Shown here piece after piece: positions 11,087 through 21,149 of a stretch of DNA of 64,000 bases. Made by a program: the position numbers and the translations under genes. The stretch covers positions 5,446,112-5,510,111 of the forward strand of contig OY755042.1 of assembly GCA_963576565.1 (NCBI GenBank), in the 5' to 3' direction. The notes beneath the pieces are model-generated. The model was not told where the DNA came from and searched no databases. It was given only the letters and a program-made list of their open reading frames with translations. The DNA comes from Aspidapion aeneum (lineage: Eukaryota > Arthropoda > Insecta > Coleoptera > Brentidae). How positions within the stretch are numbered: the stretch's first letter is position 1; every line of letters starts with the position of its first letter.

Positions 11087-12458
11087 AGCTCACACTACTA
11101 CTAGTGTGAGCTATGGTGATCCTAATTTTTTCGAGAAAAAAAAAGTTGCTCCGATTTAAAAAAAATTTATATATCTTTGCGTTTCAGATGATTTTGAAAC
11201 TTTTTTGTCTCGCCGTCTGTCTGTCTGTAAGCCTGTCTGTAACGACCAACGTGCATAACTCAAAAACCGCTTGCACGATTTTAATGAAATTTGGTACCTA
11301 GGCTGGGTCTTGGGTCGGGATGGTCCCATTTAAAAATAAACAAAATCCACCGGTCACAGGCCAAATAAAAGGGTGGGTGTAGATTAAAAAAATTAGAGTT
11401 TATGTGAAAATATGGCATGTGTGATATCAAACGAAAGATAATTGAGTCTGGAGTCAAATAAAATAAATTTTAGTTTAAAAAAAAAAGGGTGAAGGTAGAT
11501 TTTAAAAATTAGGGTTTAAGTGTCGTGTGTGATATCAAACGTGTGAAAATATGGCGTGTGTGATATCAAACGAAAGATAATTGAGTCTAGAGTCAAATAA
11601 AATAAATTTTAGTTTAAAAAAAAAGGGTGGGGGTAGATTTCAAAAATTAGGATTTAAGTGTCGTGTGTGATATCAAACGTGTGAAAATATGGCGTGTGTG
11701 ATATCAAACGAAAGATAATTGAGCCTAGAGTCAAATAAAATAAATTTTAGTTTAAAAAAAGGGGTGGGGTAGATTTCAAAAATTAGGGTTAAAGTGTCGT
11801 GTGTGATATCAAACGTGTGAAAATATGGCGTGTGTGATATCAAACGAAAGATAATTGAGTCTAGAGTCAAATAAAATAAATTTTAGTTTAAAAAAAAGGG
11901 TGGGGGTAGATTTCAAAAATTAGGGTTTAAGTGTCGTGTGTGATATCAAACGTGTGAAAATATGGCGTGTGTGATATCAAACGAAAGATAATTGAGTCTG
12001 GAGTCAAATAAAATAAATTTTAGTTTAAAAAAAAGGGTGGGGGTAGATTTCAAAAATTAGGGTTTAAGTGTCGTGTGTGATATCAAACGTGTGAAAATAT
12101 GGCGTGTGTGATATCAAACGAAAGATAATTGAGGCTAGAATCAAATAAAATAAATTTTAGTTTTAAAAAAAAGGTTGGGGGTAGATTTCAAAAATTAGGG
12201 TTTAAGTGTCGTGTGTGATATCAAACGAAAGGTAATTGTGTCTGGAGTTAAACAAAATACATTTTATTTTTTTAAAAAAGGGTAGGGGTAGATTTTGAAA
12301 ATTTATTACAGATTAAGTGAAAACATGCTTGTGTGGTATCAAACGAAAGGTAATTGAGTTGAATAAAATATATTTCAGTTTTTAGTTGTATTAGCTCACA
12401 CGTACACTATAACTATAGTACCTAGTGTGAGCTTAGGTACCCATATATTGGTAGAGTA
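11087..12458 (-). mobile_element. Minisatellite/microsatellite-bearing element, full copy
   Basis: One end is a hairpin, AGCTCACACT-loop-AGTGTGAGCT (11087-11113). The other carries GCTCACAC...GTGTGAGC at about 12392-12432, followed by CATATATTGGTAGAGTA. Between them are the CTGTCTGTCTGT tract (11213-11240), the conserved phrase TTTTAATGAAATTTGGTACC, and an array of about 137-bp repeats. The insertion sits in a T-run (TTTT on both sides) and splits the DDE pseudogene. Terminal palindromes plus a GTCT-type microsatellite and no clear target duplication recall non-autonomous Helentron-like elements; that assignment is an inference. Confidence 0.7.
11367..12290. repeat. Minisatellite, unit about 137 bp, 6-7 copies
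   Basis: Units each contain GGGTGGGGGTAGATTTC, GTGTCGTGTGTGATATC, ATCAAACGAAAGATAATTGA and AAATAAATTTTAGTTTAAA. Copies start near 11488, 11623, 11761, 11897 and 12033, with more diverged units at either side. The array lies inside the element at 11087-12458; shorter versions with units of about 118 bp occur in the copies at 21.9 and 29.4 kb. Confidence 0.9.
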
Positions 12459-13409
12459 TTTTAAATGTAATATCGTTGTCCACCCATGATTCATCTAAGT
12501 AAATTAAATTTCTTCCTTCTTCACGGTACTGCCGAATATTTCTTAAATATTTGTACCTTAAATGTAAATTATTTACATACATTTCTTAAAGTAAAATCCT
12601 CTACTTCTTGAGCGCGTACGAAGTGTTTTTTTTATGTTAAAAATGGTTTTCTGTTTTTAATTTTGATAGTAGCTTCGACAAAGTGGGAACAACTTTATAT
12701 TCCGTGTAAAATTTTGATATGGTGGTCCGAATTGGTTGAAAGTCTCCATAGTCAAATCTGTTCGCAACCGAAGACTTTCTTCGTTTTCTCGGGCGATGTT
12801 CATTTTGGTCCGAAGGGTTTTCTTTGATCTCCTTTTTTCTTGTAGCTTGCTGCTCGAAACTTTGGGAGACAAAATTGATGTTTGAATTCTTTGCTTTTCG
12901 CTTCTTCTTCATAATCTTTCCAAATGCTTAGACATCCTTAATATTGTCACTTTTAGGTATGTTACGCACACCTGCAAGTTTCAAAATGACCCTAGTCACA
13001 TCCAGTATCTAATCTATTAACCCAAATATTGCTAATTTATAAAAATTATGTTGTATGTAATTTAGTAACTAATTAAAATAATTCTTAATATCTGAGTAAA
13101 GTGGGTAGTTACCCCTTTCCTAGAAAACATTCTCGAGAGTGCTCTAATAGGGTATTTGACAAATTTTAGAAAAGAGTTTAGAATGATACATATATCTCTA
13201 ATTTGCTACTCAAAATTATTAAAATAGTATATTATATCATGACTACATTTAAAATCAAGTTTTCTAATTTCCGAATTTGCCGCTAAAACGCTCATTTCTA
13301 GCATGGCGTTGCAATGACGTCACAGCGCAGTAACCTCGCGGACAAATACACGGCATTCAAGTGTTTATTTGTTTTTGGTCTGTGTTTTTACTGTTTTTTA
13401 TGTAAAAAA

Positions 13410-13598
13410 ATGTCCTATAAGTGGTATGTAGTGCCTCAGTGTTCGAATACTATGATAAAAACACCTGAAAAACTATTTTTTCATGTGCCTACAGCAGTAA
13501 AAGAACGAAAAAAGTGGCTAGAACTTGCTCGAAGTGACCCAAGGGCCTTATCTAATACATTAAACAAAAATGACGTCATTACAAATGCGTATAATTAG
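13410..13598 (+). CDS. THAP-like DNA-binding domain fragment
   Basis: The frame from ATG 13410 encodes MSYKWYVVPQCSN, then TPEKLFFHVPTAVKERKKW and LARSDPRALS. This matches the start of THAP zinc-binding domains as found in insect P-element-like and host THAP proteins. The first zinc-ligand cysteine position is replaced (WYVVPQC has only the second), and the frame stops before the distal Cys-His pair, so the fold is probably not intact. An in-frame extension to 13314 exists but contains a hydrophobic, unrelated stretch, so I prefer the internal ATG. It could be a first exon; the region that follows is LINE sequence from 13601. Its source, gene or P-like transposon, is not known. Confidence 0.5.
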   Translation: MSYKWYVVPQCSNTMIKTPEKLFFHVPTAVKERKKWLELARSDPRALSNTLNKNDVITNAYN

Positions 13599-13600
13599 GA

Positions 13601-14250
13601 CTATATATATGTTGTTAACCTATAATTAACAACTTTTTCAAAAATGTTTGATAAAACCGGCAAAAGACTCACCGGTCGGTAATTAGTTGTCAGTTTTTCA
13701 TCACCAGATTTATACAAAGTGGTAACTTTTGCTATTTTGATCTCACTTGGAACTGCACCAGAACGTAGAGACTGATTTATTAACTTACATAACACATTTA
13801 TGTTATTTCATGCTTACATAACTTGACAATCTTAACATCAACATTATCATACCCAGATGCTTTATTGGTTTTAAGAAAATTTATTAGTTTAAGAATTTCT
13901 GTCTCACCAACCTCCAGGAATACAAAATCTCTTCCCAATGGTTTTTTATGTTCAGAGGCCCTAAACCTCGTTGTAGGAATTTTAGAAGCAAGGAGGGTCC
14001 AATATCACAAAAAAAGTCATTAAAAGTTTCATATATGTCCCTTGTTTTTTCAAGAAATGTATTATTGTTTCCTTTTAATTTAAAACATAATTTATTTTGG
14101 TATTTTTTTTTGTTTGTTAAAACCTCATTAATAACCTGCTATTGTTTCCCAGAGTCTCCTTTTACTTTCTAAAAGTCTGTCACATAATAATCCTTCTTTC
14201 CATGTTTTATTTTGTTTTTTCTTAGGATTTTAATCGATTGCTTGTATGCA
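13601..14250 (-). pseudogene. LINE reverse transcriptase N-terminal part (CR1/jockey-like)
   Basis: On the minus strand 13795-13601 encodes LCKLINQSLRSGAVPSE, KVTTLYKSGDEKL and NYRPVSLLPVLSNIFEK, the fingers region of a non-LTR reverse transcriptase. Upstream, in another frame (about 14000-13800), is VGETEILKLINFLKTNKASG, the usual lead-in. Frame changes and stops make it a pseudogene. It is probably the same element as the endonuclease piece at 14919-15200, the two being separated by the insertion at about 14260-14815. Confidence 0.7.
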
Positions 14251-14259
14251 TTTTTACTT

Positions 14260-14815
14260 TCCTAGCCTGCACAGCAATGGCTAGAGAAGGTATTGTATTC
14301 GGCGAAAAATTTTTTTTTGAGATAACGCCCAAAATGTGTTATTTGGAATAGGTAGATATCTTGGGTTATAGGGGTAGAATAAAGTAAACACTTTGTTTTC
14401 CTACCCCTATAACCCAAGATATCTACCTATTTCAAATGCAAGGGGACGAATCGTTTCAAAATTGTGTTATTTGGGTGTATTTTGACCTATCCTAGCAATA
14501 TCGTCGTGAAGTCTGTCTGTGTGTGTGTGTATTTTTTTTCTGTCCGTAACATGGTAGCCCCTAAACCGCTAAACCATTTTTCATAAAATTTTTAGGAAAA
14601 ATAGTGTTCGACACTCTAACGAGCTGAATAGATTTTGGTCAAAATCCATTAATGCTAATGACAGGTTTTTGACAATTAAAAAACGCCAACTTTTTAACGA
14701 AGCATCGCATCAATATGTGGTTTTCGGAATATAGTACATTTCTGTGCTAATAGGCTAGCTAGGAAGGTATTAGATCTGTCATAGATCCATTTATTTAAGT
14801 AGTCACTATGAGGAT
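14260..14815. repeat. Inserted non-coding repeat with an internal hairpin
   Basis: This segment interrupts the minus-strand LINE. It holds a 36-nt-arm hairpin, a GTCTGTCTGTGTGTGTGT tract at 14509-14530, CCCTAAACCGCTAAACCATTTTTC, and near 14745 the phrase GGCTAGCTAGGAAGG shared with the tandem duplication at 9951-10927. Ends could not be defined. Confidence 0.4.
14342..14436. repeat. Hairpin with 36-nt arms and 23-nt loop
   Basis: 14342-14377 and 14401-14436 are reverse complements with a single mismatch; the arm contains GGTAGATATCTTGGGTTATA. The inverted similarity may extend further outward in weaker form (GTGTTATTTGG on both sides). Confidence 0.85.
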
Positions 14816-14918
14816 ATCTCTTCAGTAAACCAGAATTTTGTGTTATTTTTTGCTTTTATTGTTTTTTTGACAAATGTTGTATTCTGTTGAAAAAAACTTA
14901 CCAGACTTCCTAAGTTCG

Positions 14919-15200
14919 TTAAACACTTTGAGTGATATCAAAGCTGTTTGTAATATTATTTAGGGCAGTTTTGATAGCTTCAATTTCCACCTTTTTTTGA
15001 ATATATGTATAGTCTATCCTAGTTTTTACAGGCTTAGGTAAGCCAAGGACCTGCAGGTCATGGTCACTAAAACCACTTTCTATTATAGCTAAGTTCCCAC
15101 AAAAGTTTATAACGTTCGTTAAAATATGATCAATAAGTGATTTTGACTTTCTAGTGGGAATGGCTTTATTGGCTTTTATTGACTCACAAACATTCATAAA
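14919..15200 (-). pseudogene. LINE endonuclease C-terminal fragment
   Basis: The minus-strand frame 15197-14919 encodes SKSLIDHILTNV and ESGFSDHDLQVLG. This is the conserved S-x-IDHI...SDH-H/D region of the apurinic-like (EEP) endonuclease domain at the end of the first half of jockey/CR1 ORF2. It sits in the expected order upstream of the reverse transcriptase piece at 13601-14250. The catalytic SDH triplet is present, but the N-terminal half of the domain is not seen. Confidence 0.7.
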
Positions 15201-15285
15201 TTGTTTAGTTTTTTATTCATTTTTTCAAGTCTCCTAGAAAAAATGTACTTGTTCCCCCTCTAAAATTTTGCAAGTTCTGACCACA

Positions 15286-15699
15286 TTAGCATTTTTGCTT
15301 TTCAAAACGGGCAACTTGATTTAAAGTCATAAGGAATTTAATTCCACTTGGGTTAAGTACTTCGTGTGGGTGCAGATATAATAAAGTACGAGAAGAATGT
15401 TCTTTAACGGTATTCAGTGCTGACATAACCGCCCACTCAAAGCATACATCGTAATTGTTCTTTACATTTACACAAGCTTTACGACTAGGAATTTCTTTGA
15501 GTAGCTCTAAACAACATCCAGCTCTCAGTGGATTGTACTTATTTATTCCTATAATACGGTTGTTTATTTGGATAAGAGACCACCGAAATTGATTTTCTGC
15601 AAAATCTTCAAGATCAACCAATAACTGATGTTTCACATGCTTCTCAAACCAATTAACTAAATCAGGATTGGTGTTCTCAGTATTGAATTGTTTCCGCAA
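15286..15699 (-). pseudogene. Fragment resembling a Polinton-type element protein
   Basis: A 137-codon minus-strand frame encodes INKYNPLRAGCCLELLKEIP, KACVNVKNNYDVCFEWAVMS and FLMTLNQVARFEKQ. From memory, this combination (a NPLRG/A-type motif, ACVNVKNNDxxCFxW, and K/QxxxFEKQN) occurs in large arthropod and cnidarian proteins linked to protein-primed DNA polymerase genes of Polinton/Maverick-like elements. No polymerase motif is visible next to it. The frame is open but truncated on both sides. Family assignment is from recall only and could be wrong. Confidence 0.4.
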
Positions 15700-16540
15700 T
15701 CATTTTTTATTGTCTTAGAATTGGAAAATCTCCATTTAAAACTGAATTTACCTTTACCATTTCTTCTTTTTTCTAAATATTTTGAATTCTTTTAAATAAG
15801 CTACAACTGTCATTAAAAAACTGCATCGCATCATTGTTTTTTAAGTTTGTAATCACACCACTTCTGACTTCTCCACCATCTTTAATAGTCTTTGTAAATG
15901 GTGTTTAGCTTCTTTAACTTGTACAAGGCAACCTCAGCTTTTTCAGCTACAGGCTTGGAATACTGTACCACGATTTTTTACTGATTTTTCTGCTAGCCAA
16001 GGCCATAAGTGTTTTGTTCTCAATTGCGTTGCACACCAAACAAGTTCTTTCTTTTTATTATCTACTTTTTGGACCAGTGTTCTTCCCATAGAGTACATTT
16101 TGAACAAAATTGAAGTAACATTAGAAACAAGCTGTTGAATATACTGGATTGATCTTTTTTATAAGCCAAGTATGTCAAAGATAGGCGTTCTTTAAGGTTT
16201 AGAGTAGCAAAGGAGAGCTATTGGTTTAATAAACCTTTTATCGTGGATGGTTTAAGGTGCGTTATAAACAGGTTTAATAATATTTTTAACTTTCCATCAA
16301 GGACTAGAAAAAGATCGGTGTAAACCGGCTTACTATATCTATGTCCCACTTTAAGTGCTTTGTTTCTTGAGACGGTAGATGAGCCTCTAAGAATTTATTA
16401 AGCTGGTCGTGTATGAAAATGTTTACAAACAACCTCCTAGAAGCCTGTAAAAGGTGTACACTGAGTATAACCTTTGGTGATACCTTGGGTGATACCTTGC
16501 AGAAGGTGGTTGACATAAACCCCCTGAAAAATAAAATAGG
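15700..16540. other. Degenerate sequence upstream of the 15.3-15.7 kb fragment
   Basis: On the minus strand broken frames encode phrases such as ELVWCATQLRTKHLWPWLAE and ITNLKNNDAMQFFND, which look once coding, with frameshifts between them. A 70-codon minus-strand frame at 16304-16516 starts MSTTFCKVSP; a 12-base near-repeat (SPKVSPKV) lies in it. I do not recognise the product. Confidence 0.3.
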
Positions 16541-17411
16541 GTTAGTTTTTAAAAAATAATTAAAAGGCTTATAACTTATATCTAATTGACTGATTTCAAC
16601 AAAACTTGGTATCTACTATAGATTAAAGCTCTAGTTGACTACATTTAAGGATTATTTAAAGGAACGCTACACAAGCCGACAAACGAGCTTTCATAAATCA
16701 CTTAAAAAACATTCATCAAATAAATGGAAAAGTTTTGAAAGGTAGTTACGTAGGTATGACAACAAACACAACTACGGCATTTGTTTCACAGCCAACTAAG
16801 TGAAAATCTGTTCTTTTAATAAATTCACATTTTCCGTCATCCAAAGATAGGCTTATTATACACGGTTGAAAAGCTTTTATGCTCTACTTATTAAAGTATA
16901 AATCCAATATGGCGGTCATAAGAAATAACAAAGTTGGCTATGGTTTCAAGAAAACTAGAAGGCCTAGAAAAAAATTGTTAACATCATTCAATTGGCCGTA
17001 GTTGCTTATAGAAAACTACCAAATTTTATTGAATTTGTTGGCAAGATGTCGGCGATATTTCAATTTTTCCAAAAACACATTTTTTAGTTTTTGCTCGATA
17101 TTTTAAAAACCCCTGTTGATACGGCATCTGATCAAACTTGTATCTCTTACCTTTTCCGAAATCCCCATGTTGCTTTTATTTGGGACACTTTATACAAACC
17201 TATTTTAAACGGAGTATGCTAAACACTTTTGGCAAGCTATAGCCATTTCCAAATGAGTTCATTCCAATTTTGGTTTGGCTCCAGCTACCGCTAAATGCAA
17301 CCCAGGTGTTCCTACTTTTTTCGATAAAAATTTAGTCACGTTATTTTAGGTTTAAGGCAAAACATAATTAAAATAACAAACATAAAATTTAGTACTCGTG
17401 AATTAAAAAAT
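16541..17411. other. No gene recognised
   Basis: It contains phrases of the type ATTTCAACAAAACTTGGTATC and TCCAATATGGCGG, a style also seen in the tandem repeat at 56.0-56.6 kb. It probably belongs to an old interspersed element. The last 60 bases resemble the outer flank of the foldback family. Confidence 0.3.
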
Positions 17412-17750
17412 CAAACAAGTTTCGTGACTAATCGGGTAAAAAAGGAGTTTTTGTTTCTCTCATATTTTTCCGTGGGTAGCTTGAAAGCATTTAAGTATTG
17501 TTTGTTAGTATTATTTGTCTGATCACGGTTAAAAACTCACTGAAACGCAGAAGAGCTGTCGTATGTCACGGTTTAGTTTGTTTCTTTTTATTTGTAATCG
17601 GCATTTTCATTGACCGATGTGTATAGCAGTTATTTTCGCCTGCTGTTGTTTTGGTTTCTCTCGTATCTCGCTAGATGGCGCTTCTTGCGATAGTTTTCTC
17701 ACAATTTACATATCATTAGAGACAAAACCGTCTAACTAACTTCGCAAGAG

Positions 17751-19661
17751 TAGGGATGGCCGGAGCAGTAAATTTGCCGGAACAGGTCTGACCTGTTCCG
17801 ATTTTTATTATGACCTGTTCCGAAACATCTGCTCCTGCAACAAACAGTTCCGGACTTTTCAAGGGAAATAAATTGCAACTGTTCCGCATTTTATGAAAGG
17901 AACAATTTGTTCCTGCACTGCAGGAACAGATGTGCTGCATGAAATCTAACTATGCGTGTGCTCTGTTATTGGTGTTACAAGGTATATAAATGAGGTACAG
18001 GGTGTTAACCGCTATATCTGGTTGTCGCTTATAACAATTTTATTTTTTTAAATAGAAAAAGAAATGCAATTTTTACAAAACGCTTCACTTTAAAATTATA
18101 AAGTGGAGTTTTTGATGTTATCCAGTGTTGGGATATCCCATATAGAAAAAAACTATCGGATTGTAACATATTTTTATGGAAAAATTGACAAGTTTTTGCA
18201 TAACATGCAAACAGATATTTTCAACATAATTTTCGAATGTTGTGATTTTACGAAAAAACTTTTCTTTTCTTATAATTTTTATTTTTTTGTGCAAAAATGT
18301 CGAAAAAAAAAGTCCCATATGGACTTTACTGTGGAATGTGTCACGTACAGTGTTGGAATGAGTAGTTAAAGATAATCTGCCGTCCGTCACACCGCACCGC
18401 GCCAACCCTAGCACCATGCGTGTTGTCTGTCTCAATTTCTAAGAGTTGCACCAGTGCGCACAAAGATACACCCAGTGTGTGTCTCATAAATAGGGTTACC
18501 AGACGTCCGGATTAATCCGGACATGTCCGGATTTTTACTACGTCCGGGTGGGTCCGGGCGGATTTTTCATAAACGTCCGGATTTTAAAGTAGCCGCCTTT
18601 ATAAACATCAAATAATGCAAAATAAACTAGTTTCAAAAAATGTAATTAAACAATAATCGTCGATAAATTTAGCAATTCGAATTCACCTTTAAGCGGGGTC
18701 TTCACATAACGTTTTACCTTACATCTTGCCTGTTCAGTCAAAACGCATCAAGTAAATTGTGTGTAGACGGAAAAACGGACGTTTTACTTGAACTGATTTA
18801 ACACGGAAGACCGCCTAGAGAACTGACCGGATCACGCATTGTTTTTCAAAAAAACCATCGTTTTGTATCAAAAACTGATCTAAAACGTACGTTTAAACTA
18901 TCAAGTGTCTATGCTAGTCTTTCAACCGTCATACTTGATCCTCTTGACTGACAGGCAAGACGTAAGGTGAAACGTTATGTTAAGACCCCGCTTAAAGTAG
19001 TATTATTAATTTGGCCTTGTTGAATTACACTTCTGCCGTGTGGTCTTAAGCACACACAATTTTTTTTGATGGGCAAAATATTTTAATGCAAGTATTTCTA
19101 CCCAGTGGACCAAAGAAAGAAATAGGCTGCTTTTATCTTCTGTAAAAGGAATACTCATAACTTCATACAATTTAAGAAATATGAGCTGCTCAGAATTTTA
19201 CGATTTTGTACTTCTGCCTAAAAATTCAACGCTGTTGAATAAAATACAAAGCAGTGGAAAGTACCTATAAAATAGTAGGTATATCATGTTATTTATTAGT
19301 TATTGTTCCAATAAAAAAAAAGTTGATTTTTTTGTGTGGCAACGAAAAAATTTTGACGTCCGGATTTTGTCCGGATTTTCTTGACGGCTGGTCCTGGTTA
19401 GAGACGTTTTCATCTGGTAACCCTACTCATAAAGGTTACGTAGCGAGCCTGAAAAAGATGCAGCTAGCTGAAGTGAAGACTCGGAACAGGCGTAAAAGCA
19501 GGGAGCAAGTTGTTTCTGTTATGTTCTGGCTCTCTCGAAGTTTCCTTGTCACTTCTGCTCCGGCGGAACAACTTGTTCCGGAAATTCATACCTGTTCCGA
19601 CTTGCTCCGGGCACAGACCTGTTCTGAAAACAACAGGTACTGCTTCGGAGTGCCATCCCTA
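17751..19661. mobile_element. hAT-type element A, with 8-bp target duplication
   Basis: Begins TAGGGATGGCCGGAGCAGTA and ends, reversed, TAGGGATGGCACTCCGAAGC. The target CGCAAGAG is duplicated at 17743-17750 and 19662-19669. Subterminal regions are rich in GGAACAG/CTGTTCC motifs in both orientations. These are typical hAT features: TAGGG-type ends and an 8-bp duplication. No transposase frame is left. It contains element B. Confidence 0.9.
18491..19425. mobile_element. hAT-type element B, nested, with 8-bp target duplication
   Basis: A 935-bp element with ends TAGGGTTACCAGA and its inverse TCTGGTAACCCTA. CTCATAAA is exactly duplicated at 18483-18490 and 19426-19433. Subterminal repeats of GTCCGGAT occur at both ends. 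It sits inside hAT A, so it is the youngest of the three. No coding capacity is seen. Confidence 0.93.
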
Positions 19662-19830
19662 CGCAAGAGTGTCACATTGACCAAGCAAAACCGTCTAACT
19701 AACTTCGCAAGAGTGTTACATTGACCAAGCAATGTTCTGAGGAGTGCCATAAGAACGAAACAGTTAACTGTCAACACTTATTAGGTGTCCATTAGACCTT
19801 TTTTACCCGATTAGTCACGAAACTTGTTTG

Positions 19831-20136
19831 ATAATTAATATAGTTGTTGGGTTATATTTTTTTAAACACTGGTGCTCTAGTTTCAGATAAGCCGTCGGAA
19901 AAAACATTGCGATTGGGCCAGTGCAACTTTAGTTGTGTTTTGATTGCGCCTTCAACAATGAAGGCGAGTAATGATTTTTCGGTTACGTTTCTTGTGATTT
20001 TAATTTTTTTAATTATAAATAAATGGTAAGAAAAATATTTAAAAATATGTTTAAAAAATACATTTGTAGCCATTATTCCAAAAGTAATAGTCAGGAAAAT
20101 AACTGACAATATCGGGCCTAACCTGGATTTGACGTA
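19831..20136. other. Spacer without recognised features
   Basis: AT-rich. Short frames have no motif. Confidence 0.3.
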
Positions 20137-21147
20137 CAGTACAACTTCAGTAGTTCGGACACTCGCTAAAACGGACACTCCAGTAATCCGGATTGCTCTA
20201 TAAACCGGACATTTTCAAAATTTTACCTCTCTACACCGGACGTTAAAACGTTTAGCCAATCGTGAAAGAACCGAGCCTATATTGCGTGTAAAACTAGCCA
20301 CTAGCCTAAGAAACAACAAGACGGTTCATATGAAAGAAACATAACAATAATTTTCCTGTGTTAACAAGTTTCACGCGACGTAATAATAGTAGGCATTTCT
20401 GGATTCAGTTTATTCTATTTAGTCGTAAGTATGTACGAGACACGTCAGCGATGGCTCCATACAAATGGCGCCACAAAACATTAACACTCACCAAAAAATG
20501 TGAAATATTGGACAGTCTAGATAAATCCGGAAGTATCCGTCAAACGGCTGCAAATTTTGGAGTGCCTAGATCCACGATTTTTGATATAAAGAAGAATAAA
20601 GACAAAATAAGGAACTTTGTGTCAAAATCATATAAGGGACAGGTATGCGTCTGGGATGTATTTTTGTTTTTTTACGTTCGCCGATTTTTGCCGGTGTTCT
20701 CCAAGTTTATCGCATTTTTTTTATACACAGAATTCGAAAAGTGGCAGCAGCAGATAATCCTAAATTTGAGGCTGCTTTGTACAATTGGTTTTTACAACAA
20801 CATACCAGTTTCTTCATATCTTTTAAGAACAAAAGCGAAGCATTTTTATGAACGCAGAACTCAAAAAGATGATTTTTTGGCGAGCTCTGGTTGGCTTGAC
20901 AAGTTCAAGAAACGACACTTTTTAAACTTATGCAGTTTAAGTTATACATAGGTATGTATGTACCTACATAGGAACATACATTTTTTTGTAGTTTTATATT
21001 TTTATAACATTGGATTGATTTTTTAAGTTTTACCTTTTTTTATATAAGCACTTTTACGAAATAAAGGTATTTTAGTATGAAATTTTGCGGTTTTTATAAA
21101 AAATAAATAGTCGAACGATATGTGTCCGGATTACTGAAGTTTTACTG
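20137..21147 (+). mobile_element. Pogo/Tigger element with TA duplication, internally degraded
   Basis: 1,011 bp with terminal inverted repeats CAGTACAACTTCAGTAGTTC and, reversed at the right, CAGTAAAACTTCAGTAATCC. TA flanks both ends (20135-20136, 21148-21149). CCGGA-containing repeats recur near both termini. It contains a remnant of the transposase DNA-binding region but no catalytic domain. Confidence 0.88.
20451..20935 (+). pseudogene. Pogo transposase N-terminus (psq/CENP-B type helix-turn-helix)
   Basis: From ATG 20451 the frame encodes MAPYKWRHKTLTLTKKCEIL, DKSGSIRQTAANFGVPRST and IFDIKKNKDKI, the pipsqueak-type N-terminal helix-turn-helix of pogo transposases. A GTATGCGT site at 20643 and TTATACACAG ending at 20730 look like a small intron. 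Beyond it, IRKVAAADNPKFEAALYNWF and, in another frame, RRTQKDDFLASSGWLDKFKK belong to the CENPB-type second DNA-binding domain. The visible splice phases do not match cleanly, and a frameshift lies near 20810. The DDE domain is absent. The product could at best bind DNA. Confidence 0.75.
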
Positions 21148-21149
21148 TA

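Larger units (their letters stand above)
10900..12912 (-). pseudogene. DDE transposase pseudogene split by an inserted element
   Basis: The minus-strand frame 12912-12637 encodes a basic N-terminus (KKKRKAKN, RPRKRRKSS) and IRTTISKFYTEYKVVPTLSK, an N-terminal phrase of insect IS630/Tc1-type proteins with a DDE_3-like core. After a frameshift, 12600-12459 encodes RYKYLRNIRQYREEGRN followed by LIYLDESWV, holding the first catalytic Asp. It is then cut at 12458 by the element 11087-12458. Beyond that, 11086-10926 continues as GLSTDDYHGQMNYGNFNKW and EKLLPNIPPNS, the segment leading to the second Asp. The second and third catalytic residues are missing because the sequence passes into the tandem duplication at 9951-10927. 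It is a relative of the pseudogene at 23169-24510, which keeps the corresponding DDYHG phrase. Nothing here is functional. Confidence 0.75.
17412..19830. mobile_element. Foldback-type element, copy ii, carrying two nested hAT elements
   Basis: Ends CAAACAAGTTTCGTGACTAA and its inverse at 19811-19830, continuing as TCGGGTAAAAAA. Family-specific internal phrases are present (TCTCTCGTATCTCGCTAGAT, ACAGTTAACTGT, GTGTTCTGAGGAGT). The element is interrupted at 17751-19661. Without that insertion it would be about 0.5 kb. Confidence 0.8.

Noticed and set aside
11367..12290. 137-bp repeats as satellite DNA or a CRISPR-like array
   Set aside because: The array is confined within one transposon-like element and has no spacer structure.
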